In this document: positions 1 to 9,262 of the stretch, one piece after another
Position numbering within the stretch: the stretch's first letter is position 1
Layout: every line of letters begins with the position of its first letter
Source: a bacterium
Lineage (GTDB): Bacteria; Patescibacteriota; Saccharimonadia; Saccharimonadales; UBA4665
Direction: 5' to 3'
Assembly (NCBI GenBank): GCA_021799575.1
Contig: JAJZAD010000005.1
Coordinates: forward strand, 1 to 64,000
Length of the DNA stretch: 64,000 nt
Notes under the pieces: model-generated
What the model saw: the letters and a program-made list of their open reading frames with translations, nothing else
What the model was told of the DNA's origin: nothing
The model's database searches: none
Translations under genes and position numbers: made by a program

Positions 1-69
1 TGCTTTACGAGCATAACCCGTCACAAAGCCATACATAAAGACTGTTCTATCTACACCCTCATGAGACAT
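1..69 (-). CDS. 5' end of a CDS truncated by the window edge (MSHEGVDRTVFMYGFVTGYARKA...)
   Basis: ATG on the minus strand at 69..67, open to the window edge, preceded by AGGAGGT about 6 nt upstream. Confidence 0.5.
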   Translation of the reverse strand, partial: MSHEGVDRTVFMYGFVTGYARKA

Positions 70-230
70 TAATACCTCCTAACTATTTAGTAGCTAGGAG
101 TCCAATATGTTTCTGAACTTATGCATTAATGATCTATATTTATGTGGCGGTACTCAAATAGATCGTAGACACATCCATCTCGTAGAATAGTTTTGTAACA
201 CTAACTAATTTACGAAGGGAGAGACATACT

Positions 231-1253
231 ATGTCTAACCGTATTGGATCGTCTACGATCTATGGAACAATATTACCAAATAATCTGGCGCTTAGCCGTG
301 TAGCTAGCGTTAAGCTAAGTAAGGAGGCTAAGCAGCGTCTTCGGATCATCGAGTACTACTTAGGTTGTTCTAACGTTAGCCTGACTTGCCGGCACTATGG
401 CATTACTAGAAGCTACTTCTACAAATGGTATAGGCGGTTTAACCCCAGGCACCTGGCATCCTTGGAAAACCTGAGCACTAGACCCCTTAAAACCCGTCGA
501 GCTACTTATGACACTAGTTTTGTTAGCTTAATACGTAAGTTAAGGACAGATTATCCCAGCTACTCTTCTAAGAAACTAGCTAGGATAGTATTTAGGGATT
601 ACGGACTAAGCTACTCAGCTGCTACCATTGGTCGCATCATTAAGAAGTTTGGACTGTATTTCTCTAAGGTCATTAGATTAGCTAAGAACCGTAAGAGAGC
701 CCTAAAGTCTTGGATTAAACGAAAACCCTATGATCTCAAGGCCACTGGACCCCATCAGGTCATTGAGTTCGACATGAAGCATATCTACGCCTTAAACCAA
801 AGGCAGTACGCCTTTGTGGCGGTAGATATTTTCACTAAAGAAGCCGTCATACATATTGGTAGTACCTCATCCTCCTTGCAAGCTAAATTAGCTCTGGAGC
901 AAGTATTGGCTAGGTTTGGCAAGGATATCTGTATTGTTAATGACAATGGATCCGAGAATTTTAAGTATGCCCTTGCATACCTTAGTGAGCAAGATATTAC
1001 CCAATATTTTGCTAGACCAAGAACCCCTAAAGACAAACCACACGTTGAAAACCTGATAGGCAAGTTGCAACAGGAGTGCTTAGACGAAGACCGAACCATA
1101 AAGACGGTCGAAGGCCGTCAATACCAAGTTAACCGTTGGTTAAATGACTACCACTTCTTTAGACCACATCAAGCCCTAGATTATCTCACTCCTGATGAGT
1201 TTTGTGATACATTAGACATAACTATTCCACGAGCCAAAGTGTCCACGATGTAG
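231..1253 (+). mobile_element. IS transposase (IS481/IS3-like: N-terminal HTH plus rve DDE integrase core)
   Basis: HTH region plus DDE-type motifs EFDMKH, VNDNGSEN, KPHVENLIGKLQQE; terminal inverted repeats not resolved by eye. Confidence 0.85.
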
Positions 1254-1320
1254 TGAGTAAGTGCATTTATGTAGACGCTTTAGCATTATATATGTTAAGA
1301 TTCACGAGTCATAACAGGGA

Positions 1321-1397
1321 GGCCCCTTCGTCTAGCGGTCTAGGACTCCGGGTTCTCAGTCCGGCAATCGCGGGTTCGAATCCCGCAGGGGTCACCA
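1321..1397 (+). tRNA. tRNA-Glu (anticodon CTC), CCA encoded
   Basis: Acceptor GGCCCCT/AGGGGTC, anticodon stem CCGGG-TTCTCAG-TCCGG, TpsiC GGGTTCGAATCCC, terminal CCA. Confidence 0.95.
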
Positions 1398-1488
1398 CTT
1401 CATCTGTACATATATCATGTGATTATCCAATATCCTTATTTGACTTTTAGTGCTAAAATTTCAGTATAAACACAAGGAGGTGTTGGTT

Positions 1489-2334
1489 ATGGTTCGCAAC
1501 ATTCTTTATAAACAAAGATTGAAATTTGAACGTCACAAGAAAAATATTAGGAATTTATCCAGGATAAAACGACTTGCAATTATGCTTACAGTGAGTAGTG
1601 GCTTAGCTGCGGGATTTGCGCTGCCAGCTTTTGCTGCTTTTGATGCATACATGCAAAAGCCTGTGTGCACAACAGTATCAACCTCGAAAGGAAGTATGAC
1701 TGCAGCTGTTGTTGACCCGGGAAATGTATCGAGCGGTACACTCCGTGTATCTAATTGCCAGATAGGGGTGTATTACGACCAAAATGGAAGCCTTTCAAAC
1801 GTTAATATATCCGGCGCTACGTACTATGGTGTTTTTGTTGACAAGGGAGCATCAGTTAATATAACAGACAGTACGATTACTGACATCGGCGACCAACCGA
1901 GTTTTACCGGAGCCCAGCATGGTGTCGATGTCTATTACACTGATGGATCTTCGGGTACGGTTAGTGGAAACACCCTTTCCGATTACCAAAAGAACGGGTT
2001 TGCAGCGACCGAGACAGGTACTAATGTTGCTGTCCTGAACAATATCGTTGACGGCAACGGGATAATCCCCTATATAGCCCAAAACGGAATTGAGTTTGCT
2101 TATGGTGCTAGCGGTTCCGCACGGGGTAACGATATTAACGGGAACTGGTACTCTGGTGCTACCTGGTCGTCAACCGGTCTATTGTTATTCGACGTCAACG
2201 CCAACCAAGTAAAAACCTCAAATAACAAATTTACCGGAGATCAACATAACCTGGCACTAGTTACGGCACAAGCTTGTCCACATGAATATGATGGATTCTA
2301 TGAGCAGTATGGTCTCTGCACTTACAATCCCTGA
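1489..2334 (+). CDS. Secreted right-handed parallel beta-helix repeat protein
   Basis: SD AAGGAGGT 7 nt before ATG 1489 (preferred over 1450); signal peptide-like N-terminus; repeated beta-helix rungs (SGATYYGVFVDKGASVNITDSTI, GTVSGNTLSDYQKNG). Confidence 0.75.
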   Translation: MVRNILYKQRLKFERHKKNIRNLSRIKRLAIMLTVSSGLAAGFALPAFAAFDAYMQKPVCTTVSTSKGSMTAAVVDPGNVSSGTLRVSNCQIGVYYDQNGSLSNVNISGATYYGVFVDKGASVNITDSTITDIGDQPSFTGAQHGVDVYYTDGSSGTVSGNTLSDYQKNGFAATETGTNVAVLNNIVDGNGIIPYIAQNGIEFAYGASGSARGNDINGNWYSGATWSSTGLLLFDVNANQVKTSNNKFTGDQHNLALVTAQACPHEYDGFYEQYGLCTYNP

Positions 2335-2410
2335 CATTAGGTTTTAGATTACTGTTTTAAGTATTTAGCCAGCTCCTATAAGTTGTTAGTTACTAAAAAG
2401 AATAAATAAA

Positions 2411-2428
2411 AGTCCAGGAAACTGGACT
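2411..2428 (-). terminator. Candidate Rho-independent terminator for the minus-strand methyltransferase
   Basis: Minus strand AGTCCAG-TTTC-CTGGACT followed by TTTATTTATT. Confidence 0.5.
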
Positions 2429-2608
2429 CTTAAGGTTGGAATTAGATCTAAGTTGAAGAAAAGCTAGTGAAACCAAAGATCTAGTTAAGCAAGTCATATT
2501 GATATATTTCTTTCATACCTACTGATATCGAACTAGATTATTTTAATTGTACTTTAAAGGCTGTTAGAGAAGTATCAATGTAGCCGGTATTTAATAATCT
2601 TAAGGAGG

Positions 2609-3247
2609 TTATTTATAGACAATAGCTAGGTTATTGCGGTGTTCTATCTTTACATCGGATCCGATAAAGAAATCGCTAATTGCCCTCGTGACACCCGGTA
2701 AGTTACTGCTCATAAAGTCATCAACAACCAATTGACCGCCCACACTTAATCGCGGCCATACCAGCTCTAAACTATCAACAATCGAGTTATAAAAATCTCC
2801 GTCTATAAAGCCGAATGCTATAACATCGGGTAAATCTTTGGGTTTTAGATCACGGAACCAGCTTTTATGTATTTTAGGAATCCTTAACCCGGCTTTTTTA
2901 AAGTTGCGTATCAAACTGCGCTTACTGGCTTTTAGCTCCCCTGCTTTGAATTCCGATCCGGCAACCGATGCGTCTTCAATCGTTTTATCGGGTAGTCCAA
3001 CAAAAGAATCATACACGTGCAGCGTTTTTGAGCTGTTAAGTTCATCGAGCATGCGTCGTAAAAATAAAGAGGTAGTACCGATGAAACAACCAAATTCAAC
3101 TACATCACCTTCAATATCGTTGTCGATGACGGCCTCAAGACTTTTAAGCAGAATGTTGAGCCGGCGTTTATCCATTTGCTCACTGATTAGATTGTAGCTT
3201 CTGACTAATTTGGTAGCCGTATTGATTTGTTTCAAAGAACTGCTCAA
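2609..3247 (-). CDS. TylF/MycF-family class I SAM methyltransferase
   Basis: DVVEFGCFIGTTSLFLRRML, HVYDSFVGLPD, FGFIDGDFYNSIVDSLELVWPRLSVGGQLVVDDF. Confidence 0.7.
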   Translation of the reverse strand: MSSSLKQINTATKLVRSYNLISEQMDKRRLNILLKSLEAVIDNDIEGDVVEFGCFIGTTSLFLRRMLDELNSSKTLHVYDSFVGLPDKTIEDASVAGSEFKAGELKASKRSLIRNFKKAGLRIPKIHKSWFRDLKPKDLPDVIAFGFIDGDFYNSIVDSLELVWPRLSVGGQLVVDDFMSSNLPGVTRAISDFFIGSDVKIEHRNNLAIVYK

Positions 3248-3272
3248 AGAGATAAGTCCTCTACTCTATTGA

Positions 3273-3734
3273 CTAATCGATGTTGTTTATAAACTCAACC
3301 AGTTCATTTGGCGTGAACTCGGCCTTAACTAAGTATCCATCGGCTAGTTTTTCAATATTCTTCTTTATGTCTTCTCTTTGCTCAAGATTAGTGGTCACGA
3401 TAATCTTGGCCTTTAAATGCGGCGTTTTATTTGGGTCGCGTAAGATTTCCAGTAACTCAATGCCGGTTAGGTTTGGAAGCATAAGGTCCAACAGGATTAT
3501 ATCGTATTGATCAGTTTGGGCCAGAGATAGACCCTTAACCCCGTCTACTTCCAGAGTTACATCATAACCGCTCTTGCTTAAAGCGCGTTTATAGAGTTCT
3601 CCTATAAAACGTTCGTCTTCTATACAAAGTACTTTTTTGGCAGTATTAGGTGAACTTACCGATTCGTTATGGTTATCCACTGTATGCTCATCTCCTGTAG
3701 AGCGAATGATTTTTAATCCACCCGTGAGTTCCAC
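3273..3734 (-). CDS. Single-domain response regulator (receiver)
   Basis: VLCIEDERFIGELY, DIILLDLMLPNLTG, KIIVTTN; GTG start at 3734 overlaps the upstream kinase by 47 bp. Confidence 0.85.
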   Translation of the reverse strand: MELTGGLKIIRSTGDEHTVDNHNESVSSPNTAKKVLCIEDERFIGELYKRALSKSGYDVTLEVDGVKGLSLAQTDQYDIILLDLMLPNLTGIELLEILRDPNKTPHLKAKIIVTTNLEQREDIKKNIEKLADGYLVKAEFTPNELVEFINNID

Positions 3735-5241
3735 GGATGACTTCTTTATTATCGCTGTTTTTTATTTCGTCGGCAAGTTGGGCATATGGTACTACCGTAA
3801 AACTAAAGATACTGCCCTTACCAAGTTCCGAACTGACCCAGATATTACCTCCGTGCGCGGAAATAATGGCTTTACTTAGATAAAGTCCTAAGCCGGTACC
3901 GCCGATTTGAGACCGGTTTCTGTGATCACGATAGAACTTAGTGAACAAATTCTGCATTATGCTCGGGTTAATACCCAGGCCGAAGTCTTGAATACTGGTT
4001 TCTACCAAACCTTCTTGTGAAAGATGGGCATTAACTTTTATAAGCTTACTATCAGCACTGTATTTAATAGCATTGTCCAGTAGATTGTTGATTACTTCAT
4101 ATATACTGAGACGGTCCACCCCTACCGTCGGTAAATCTGGCGCTATGTTGACTTCAATCGTAATTCCTCTGACTTTTGCCCTAAGATTAATATCATTAAC
4201 TGCGGATACTAATATATCTCCCCAGTTTTCTTCATGAAGTTTAAGATACAACTGATCATTATCTATTCTCGCCACGTTTAAGATATTGTTAACAAATGAA
4301 GTAAGCTGCTGGGCGGTTGCACTCATTTTTTGCATAAAGTCTTGCATCTCGGGATTACTGGTGTCCATCTCGTCTTCTAGAGCTTCGATATAACCTCGTA
4401 ACAAGGTCAATGGCGTTCTGAGTTCGTGTACGCTTAAGGCGACAAAACTGACTGCCTGGTCATCTTGTGAATATTGTTTGGTATGATCAAATAAAACTAA
4501 AATGGTTTCGTAATGTTCCGGATTGTCACGGTTGTAAAATGCAGCCAGGTCAAACATTAGTGTAGGGTGGTTGTCCAAAACATTCAAACGGACTCGTTCC
4601 CAGCTCGTGTTGGCTGTAGCACTGCTGGCTTTAACCTGTTTAAGCCAACTTTCAAATGTGTTGTCGCTGGGAAATGACATATCCATGATCATGTAAAAGT
4701 TTTTACCGTTCATTTCAGTTTGACCTAACCCTATATACTCAGCCGCCTGTTTGTTGGCGAAGACGATAGTTTCTTGTGAGTCGAGTATAAACAAAGGAAG
4801 CGGCAAATTATTGGCGATGAAATCTCGGCTTAAAGTTGCAGTTGACTCCGACTTTAGTTTTGCAGATAGGCTGTTGTTTAACTGCAAAATCTGAGTATAA
4901 AGATTTGCCACTAATTCCCGTCCGACCCTAAGCGAGTCGATATTGGGAGCTGCGACATTGCTGGAGGGTGTCATGCGGATAATTAGTTCCCAGATAGCCC
5001 GTAATGGAGTAATCAAATTGTTGGCAAGAATAAAAGCTCCAATCAAGCTAATAATGATTGCCGCGCCCAGCAGAATTAACGCATATTCTGCTTTAAGGTT
5101 GGATAACCAATGCTCGTGGAGAGTGGTGCTTAAAACATACCACAGGCTTATCAGGATAACATTGGAAACCAATAAAGTTATAAGCAATCTTCGGACATAC
5201 TGCTTTTTGGCTCGGCTTAAATAATCTGATTTTTTCGCCAT
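3688..5241 (-). CDS. Membrane sensor histidine kinase (two TM, PAS, HisKA, HATPase_c)
   Basis: VALSVHELRTPLTLLRGYIEAL H-box, NNLLDNAIKYS N-box, GTGLGLYLSK G-box. Confidence 0.9.
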   Translation of the reverse strand: MAKKSDYLSRAKKQYVRRLLITLLVSNVILISLWYVLSTTLHEHWLSNLKAEYALILLGAAIIISLIGAFILANNLITPLRAIWELIIRMTPSSNVAAPNIDSLRVGRELVANLYTQILQLNNSLSAKLKSESTATLSRDFIANNLPLPLFILDSQETIVFANKQAAEYIGLGQTEMNGKNFYMIMDMSFPSDNTFESWLKQVKASSATANTSWERVRLNVLDNHPTLMFDLAAFYNRDNPEHYETILVLFDHTKQYSQDDQAVSFVALSVHELRTPLTLLRGYIEALEDEMDTSNPEMQDFMQKMSATAQQLTSFVNNILNVARIDNDQLYLKLHEENWGDILVSAVNDINLRAKVRGITIEVNIAPDLPTVGVDRLSIYEVINNLLDNAIKYSADSKLIKVNAHLSQEGLVETSIQDFGLGINPSIMQNLFTKFYRDHRNRSQIGGTGLGLYLSKAIISAHGGNIWVSSELGKGSIFSFTVVPYAQLADEIKNSDNKEVIRGTHGWIKNHSLYRR

Positions 5242-5256
5242 GCGGGGTAATATGTG

Positions 5257-6534
5257 TTAGTTATAAGATATTTCATTGGTTGAAGCCAGGGCAGTTATCC
5301 AGGTTTGACCTGCGTCTAACTTGAGCGGCTGACCGCTGGATGTAGTAAATGTCAGAGGCGAGCTTTGCGTCGGTTTATTCCATTCCCCGATAGTCAGTGT
5401 ACCATCTTGAAACACATAAGCCTGACCGCTGCCAACGTCTTGGTATACGGAATAATATGCGTCAGAACTGTCAAGTGAACCTTGACTCCATGGTACGATC
5501 ATACCGATTACTACTTTAGGACTCAATTGCAAACCGGTATTGGCATCGATTTGGGCTTCTCCGCCCTCGCTTCGATTGTAGGTGTTGGTTTTGGCATCGT
5601 AACTGTAGTTGACGTTATACGTCGAATAGGAAAGATTAAAGTTTATATTGGTTGCATTAGGGTTCTTTGATGGTGAGTCCAGTTTGCGGGGCCACCCGCT
5701 AAACTTACTGGAAGTCCAGCCCAGTTTAGCCTCAAGGGTAAGCAAATTATTAATATTCGTATACAGGTTATGAGGTGCTGCCCGACTGGAAATTCGCGTG
5801 TAATAATCCGGGTAGTACATATAGTCTAAGTTCTTGACGTTAAGTGCTTGGATTTCACTTAAAGCTTGCGGACTACCACCAGCGTGAGCATAAGGAGCAT
5901 CGAAACCTAAATCCCAGTCCACAAAATAGGGTCGTGCTGATCGTACCGGACCGACAAAATTAGGAAGTTGGTCCTGGAAAAGTGCCATAAAACGAGTAAT
6001 CCCTCCTTCCGTTAAGGCTTCAAACACTACACCGGCCTGACTTAGGCCGGCCTGAGGCCGCGCAAACGGAGTATTCTCGATCATAACAGCTGTAATCGGC
6101 CGGTTATTATCCGCTGGCGGAACAGGTAAACCGGTTAGTATCGATGCCACGGTGTTACTAACCGGTCGTGGTTTGGGCTTGGGTGCTAGTACGACTTTAG
6201 GTGTACTTGAGGTAATAGGTTTATGATGGATGGCCATATATGACAATCCTCCGCTAACCACCAAAACGACAACGGCTGTTATGCTGCCGATTAATAGTTG
6301 CTTTTTAGTCGGCGGCCAAAATTTATGACGTTTATTTTGTTTTATCGGTACTCCAAGCGGGCTATTGCTACGGGGTAAACCAACACTATTACCAGGCGTA
6401 TTAATTGATGCTTGGGTTGTGGTCTGGGGTTTAACTTCTTCTCTGGTGTCTTTGACAGCAGCCTCTTCAGGTGTTAAAAAAGTTGTCCTTCCCCTTGGTG
6501 ATACCGGCATTACAGGCCGTATGTCATCATGCAT
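5257..6534 (-). CDS. DUF3048 (YerB-like) membrane-anchored protein
   Basis: RPITAVMIENTPFARPQAGLSQAGVVFEALTEGGITRFMALFQ...VGPVRSARPYFVDW. Confidence 0.85.
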   Translation of the reverse strand: MHDDIRPVMPVSPRGRTTFLTPEEAAVKDTREEVKPQTTTQASINTPGNSVGLPRSNSPLGVPIKQNKRHKFWPPTKKQLLIGSITAVVVLVVSGGLSYMAIHHKPITSSTPKVVLAPKPKPRPVSNTVASILTGLPVPPADNNRPITAVMIENTPFARPQAGLSQAGVVFEALTEGGITRFMALFQDQLPNFVGPVRSARPYFVDWDLGFDAPYAHAGGSPQALSEIQALNVKNLDYMYYPDYYTRISSRAAPHNLYTNINNLLTLEAKLGWTSSKFSGWPRKLDSPSKNPNATNINFNLSYSTYNVNYSYDAKTNTYNRSEGGEAQIDANTGLQLSPKVVIGMIVPWSQGSLDSSDAYYSVYQDVGSGQAYVFQDGTLTIGEWNKPTQSSPLTFTTSSGQPLKLDAGQTWITALASTNEISYN

Positions 6535-6550
6535 ATGCTTAGTTTAGCAC

Positions 6551-7981
6551 TTAAAGCGCGCCTATTTGTTGTTTTATCCGCTTCAAAGTCCGTTCTTTGC
6601 CCAACAGCTTTAAACTTTCTGCTAAAGGTGGGCTGGCAGGTGCTTGAGTGCTGGCGATCCGAATTAGGCTAAACAATATCCCCGGAGGCTGACCTGTTAC
6701 GTCTAGAAGCGAGTTTAAATTAGATTGTAAATCACCTAAGCTGAAATCACTTTGCGCTAAACTGTCTAGAGCTATTCCAAGCAACTTTTTTAATTCAGGT
6801 TTTCCTATGGCAGACAACTTCGGGTTATTATCGATTAAAGAGGGGTCTAGAGGCAAATCGACAAAGAAAAAGCGGGTTAAAGACGGGATTTCCGCTAAGA
6901 ATTTAAGCCTCTCTTGTACTAAACTTAAAACACGTATTTTATATTCTTCCGGGTAACCTATCGCTTCCTTTGGCCAAAAAGACTTGGCGCGTTTAGTTAG
7001 TTCTTCCGTGCTGAGCATTCTAATATGTGCTCCGCTCATCCATAGCAGTCTACGTTCGTCAAAACGGGCACCGCTTTTGACGATACGCTTTAGTGAGAAT
7101 GACTTTATCAATTCGTCTACGGTGTAAATTTCTTGGGTTGTTCCATCATTCCATCCTAGCGAAGCGATGAAGTTAAGCAATGCAGCTTCCAAATAACCTT
7201 GCTTTATGTATTCAAGTACGTCTTTCGCCCCATCGCGTTTACTGAGTTTTTTATTGCCGGATGGGCCGAGTACCGGTGGCGGGGTTACGAAGAGGGGCCT
7301 GGTAATATTTAATGCTTCATATAAGTTCAAGTAGTTGGGTGTAGAAGCAATAAATTCCTGCCCCCTTATAATATGGGTTATCTTCATTTCATAGTCGTCC
7401 ACAATATGCGCGAAGTTGTATGTCGGAAAGCCGTCGGACTTGATAAGGATAAAATCATCGATTGCTTCCTCGCCAGCTGACAGGTTACCCATTACTTCAT
7501 CTTGCCATCTATAAGCTTTTGGATCGGACTTAAAGCGCAGCGGCAAAGACCCATACTTCCAATCCGGAGGGCTACTCGGCCTATGGTTACGGTACAAAAA
7601 TGGGCTGCCCTGTTTAGCTGCCTGACGACGAAAATTAGCCAATTCGGCTTTGGAGTACGGATCGGCATAGGCCCGCCCTAGCTTAATTAGGGTTTCGGCA
7701 TAACTTCGGTAAATGCTCAATCTCTCACTTTGACGGTACGGCCCGTACGGTCCGGGCTGATTCGGTCCTTCGTCATAATCCAACCCCAAACTGATTAAAC
7801 ACTTGATTATATGTTGAGTGCTGCCTTCTACTTCTCGATCTTTATCAGTGTCCTCGATGCGCAAAATAAACTTGCCGTTTTGTTGTCTGGCCAGTAACCA
7901 GGCGAATAACGCCGTACGGATACCGCCGACGTGCAAATATCCTGTCGGGCTGGGTGCGAATCTGGTGCGCAAAGAATTCAT
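6551..7981 (-). CDS. gltX: Glutamate--tRNA ligase
   Basis: RFAPSPTGYLHVGGIRTALFAWL (HIGH) and KLSKRDG (KMSKS). Confidence 0.95.
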   Translation of the reverse strand: MNSLRTRFAPSPTGYLHVGGIRTALFAWLLARQQNGKFILRIEDTDKDREVEGSTQHIIKCLISLGLDYDEGPNQPGPYGPYRQSERLSIYRSYAETLIKLGRAYADPYSKAELANFRRQAAKQGSPFLYRNHRPSSPPDWKYGSLPLRFKSDPKAYRWQDEVMGNLSAGEEAIDDFILIKSDGFPTYNFAHIVDDYEMKITHIIRGQEFIASTPNYLNLYEALNITRPLFVTPPPVLGPSGNKKLSKRDGAKDVLEYIKQGYLEAALLNFIASLGWNDGTTQEIYTVDELIKSFSLKRIVKSGARFDERRLLWMSGAHIRMLSTEELTKRAKSFWPKEAIGYPEEYKIRVLSLVQERLKFLAEIPSLTRFFFVDLPLDPSLIDNNPKLSAIGKPELKKLLGIALDSLAQSDFSLGDLQSNLNSLLDVTGQPPGILFSLIRIASTQAPASPPLAESLKLLGKERTLKRIKQQIGAL

Positions 7982-8019
7982 ATTAACACTAGTAAATACT
8001 AAATGGATAATCTAAACAA

Positions 8020-9045
8020 CTAAAGCCGTCTCGCCAGTTGAACTAACTGGGAGCTATCCAAGTTTCCATTACCGTTTACGCGAAACCAAATACCTTTAGC
8101 TACCCAAGCGGCCTGGTCGTTTCCATATAAATATATTCCCTGTCCGTTAATAACCAGTTTTTGGTAATTACTACCCTGGAAAGGCCGGATAATACTGTTA
8201 ACCAACACGGCACTGTCCCAATTTGAACTTTGTTCAGTTAAACTGTACCGTTTAGTATTAGGGTTGCCTTCGAACTGCATAGTAATCAGGCCGGGGCGGT
8301 AGGAAACGGCTGTGAGTGTGTACCCGGTCGGTTTATAACTAGGTAATACGGCGCTGAATCCGGCTCTGACGCTTGCGAATTTGACCATGAAGTTCGGTAT
8401 GTTGACATAAACAGCGTAACCGATAACTACCAGTCCCATAAAAATACTCGCCATAAGAGCGGTCTTACGTTTGTGCCTGCCCCGCCAGGCTATCTGCTTA
8501 ATTTCTTTCCGGCTTAATTTAGGTTGTTCGTGTGCTCTTGCGTTTTTTACCGCTTCATCCAGTAGTTTGTCTAAAGGTGTTTTAGTAGACGGTTTGACAT
8601 TATTGGGTCTAATGTCTGAGTTGGCGATTGTGGCTTGATTCAGCTTAACAGATCGGTTGCTTTTTACCGCCGCTCCGAAACGCGAGATCCGTTTGCTTTT
8701 AGCGATTGTCCTGGCGCGTTTTAAGATTAACGGATCAGGTTTACCGGCTATCACTGGATGATTAATTAACTGTCCGTTCGGCATTAAATCGGCGGGTGAA
8801 CTGACAGCGGCAATGCGACTAAGCTTTACTCTCGGTTTGCTAACCGCATGCCGCATTAGGGTCTTGGTGTGTTCAGTGTGTATCTTTAGAATGTTCTGGG
8901 TTCTGGTTTTTAAAACCCCGATATCTTGAGATGAAGGCTGCCCGGCGATTGAGGAGTCATTGTTAATAAGGGTTAATCGTTGTCCGGAGCTAGCATCAAA
9001 CTCATCGCCTTTGATTTTAATAATACTTTGAGTTTTTTTATGCAC
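8020..9045 (-). CDS. Hypothetical single-TM protein with C-terminal DUF4367-like domain
   Basis: Basic cytoplasmic N-terminus, TM ALMASIFMGLVVIGYAVYV, C-terminal KPTGYTLTAVSYRPGLITMQF...WVAKGIWFRVNG. Confidence 0.5.
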   Translation of the reverse strand: MHKKTQSIIKIKGDEFDASSGQRLTLINNDSSIAGQPSSQDIGVLKTRTQNILKIHTEHTKTLMRHAVSKPRVKLSRIAAVSSPADLMPNGQLINHPVIAGKPDPLILKRARTIAKSKRISRFGAAVKSNRSVKLNQATIANSDIRPNNVKPSTKTPLDKLLDEAVKNARAHEQPKLSRKEIKQIAWRGRHKRKTALMASIFMGLVVIGYAVYVNIPNFMVKFASVRAGFSAVLPSYKPTGYTLTAVSYRPGLITMQFEGNPNTKRYSLTEQSSNWDSAVLVNSIIRPFQGSNYQKLVINGQGIYLYGNDQAAWVAKGIWFRVNGNGNLDSSQLVQLARRL

Positions 9046-9262
9046 TTGATTTCCGTTTTAGTTAGCTCATCTGTTTTTTTAACATAACTTTTTAATTCCT
9101 TAAGTCTCATCTTAGTACTACTTGTACTTGCTAGCAAGGGTACTTAGAATAATGAATGAGAGTATTACTTGCGTCTGATTGAAGTCGGTGTTGCACCTTT
9201 GCTTACGCTTACTTGCTTTAGTTATGCAAATACTCGTTTTTTAAATACGGGGATTATTCATT

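Noticed and set aside
785-1099. Antisense ORF inside the transposase, and the many similar short ORFs antisense to clear genes (e.g. 19110..19397, 21796..22107, 46440..46697)
   Set aside because: Fully overlapped by well-supported genes on the other strand, no SD, atypical composition; frame-shadow ORFs.
1253-1450. 65-aa ORF across tRNA-Glu
   Set aside because: It runs through a clear tRNA gene.
9124-9143. GTACTTGCTAGCAAGGGTAC palindrome between divergent genes as a regulator operator
   Set aside because: Short, AT-neutral chance-level palindrome with only one copy noticed; no supporting regulator nearby.
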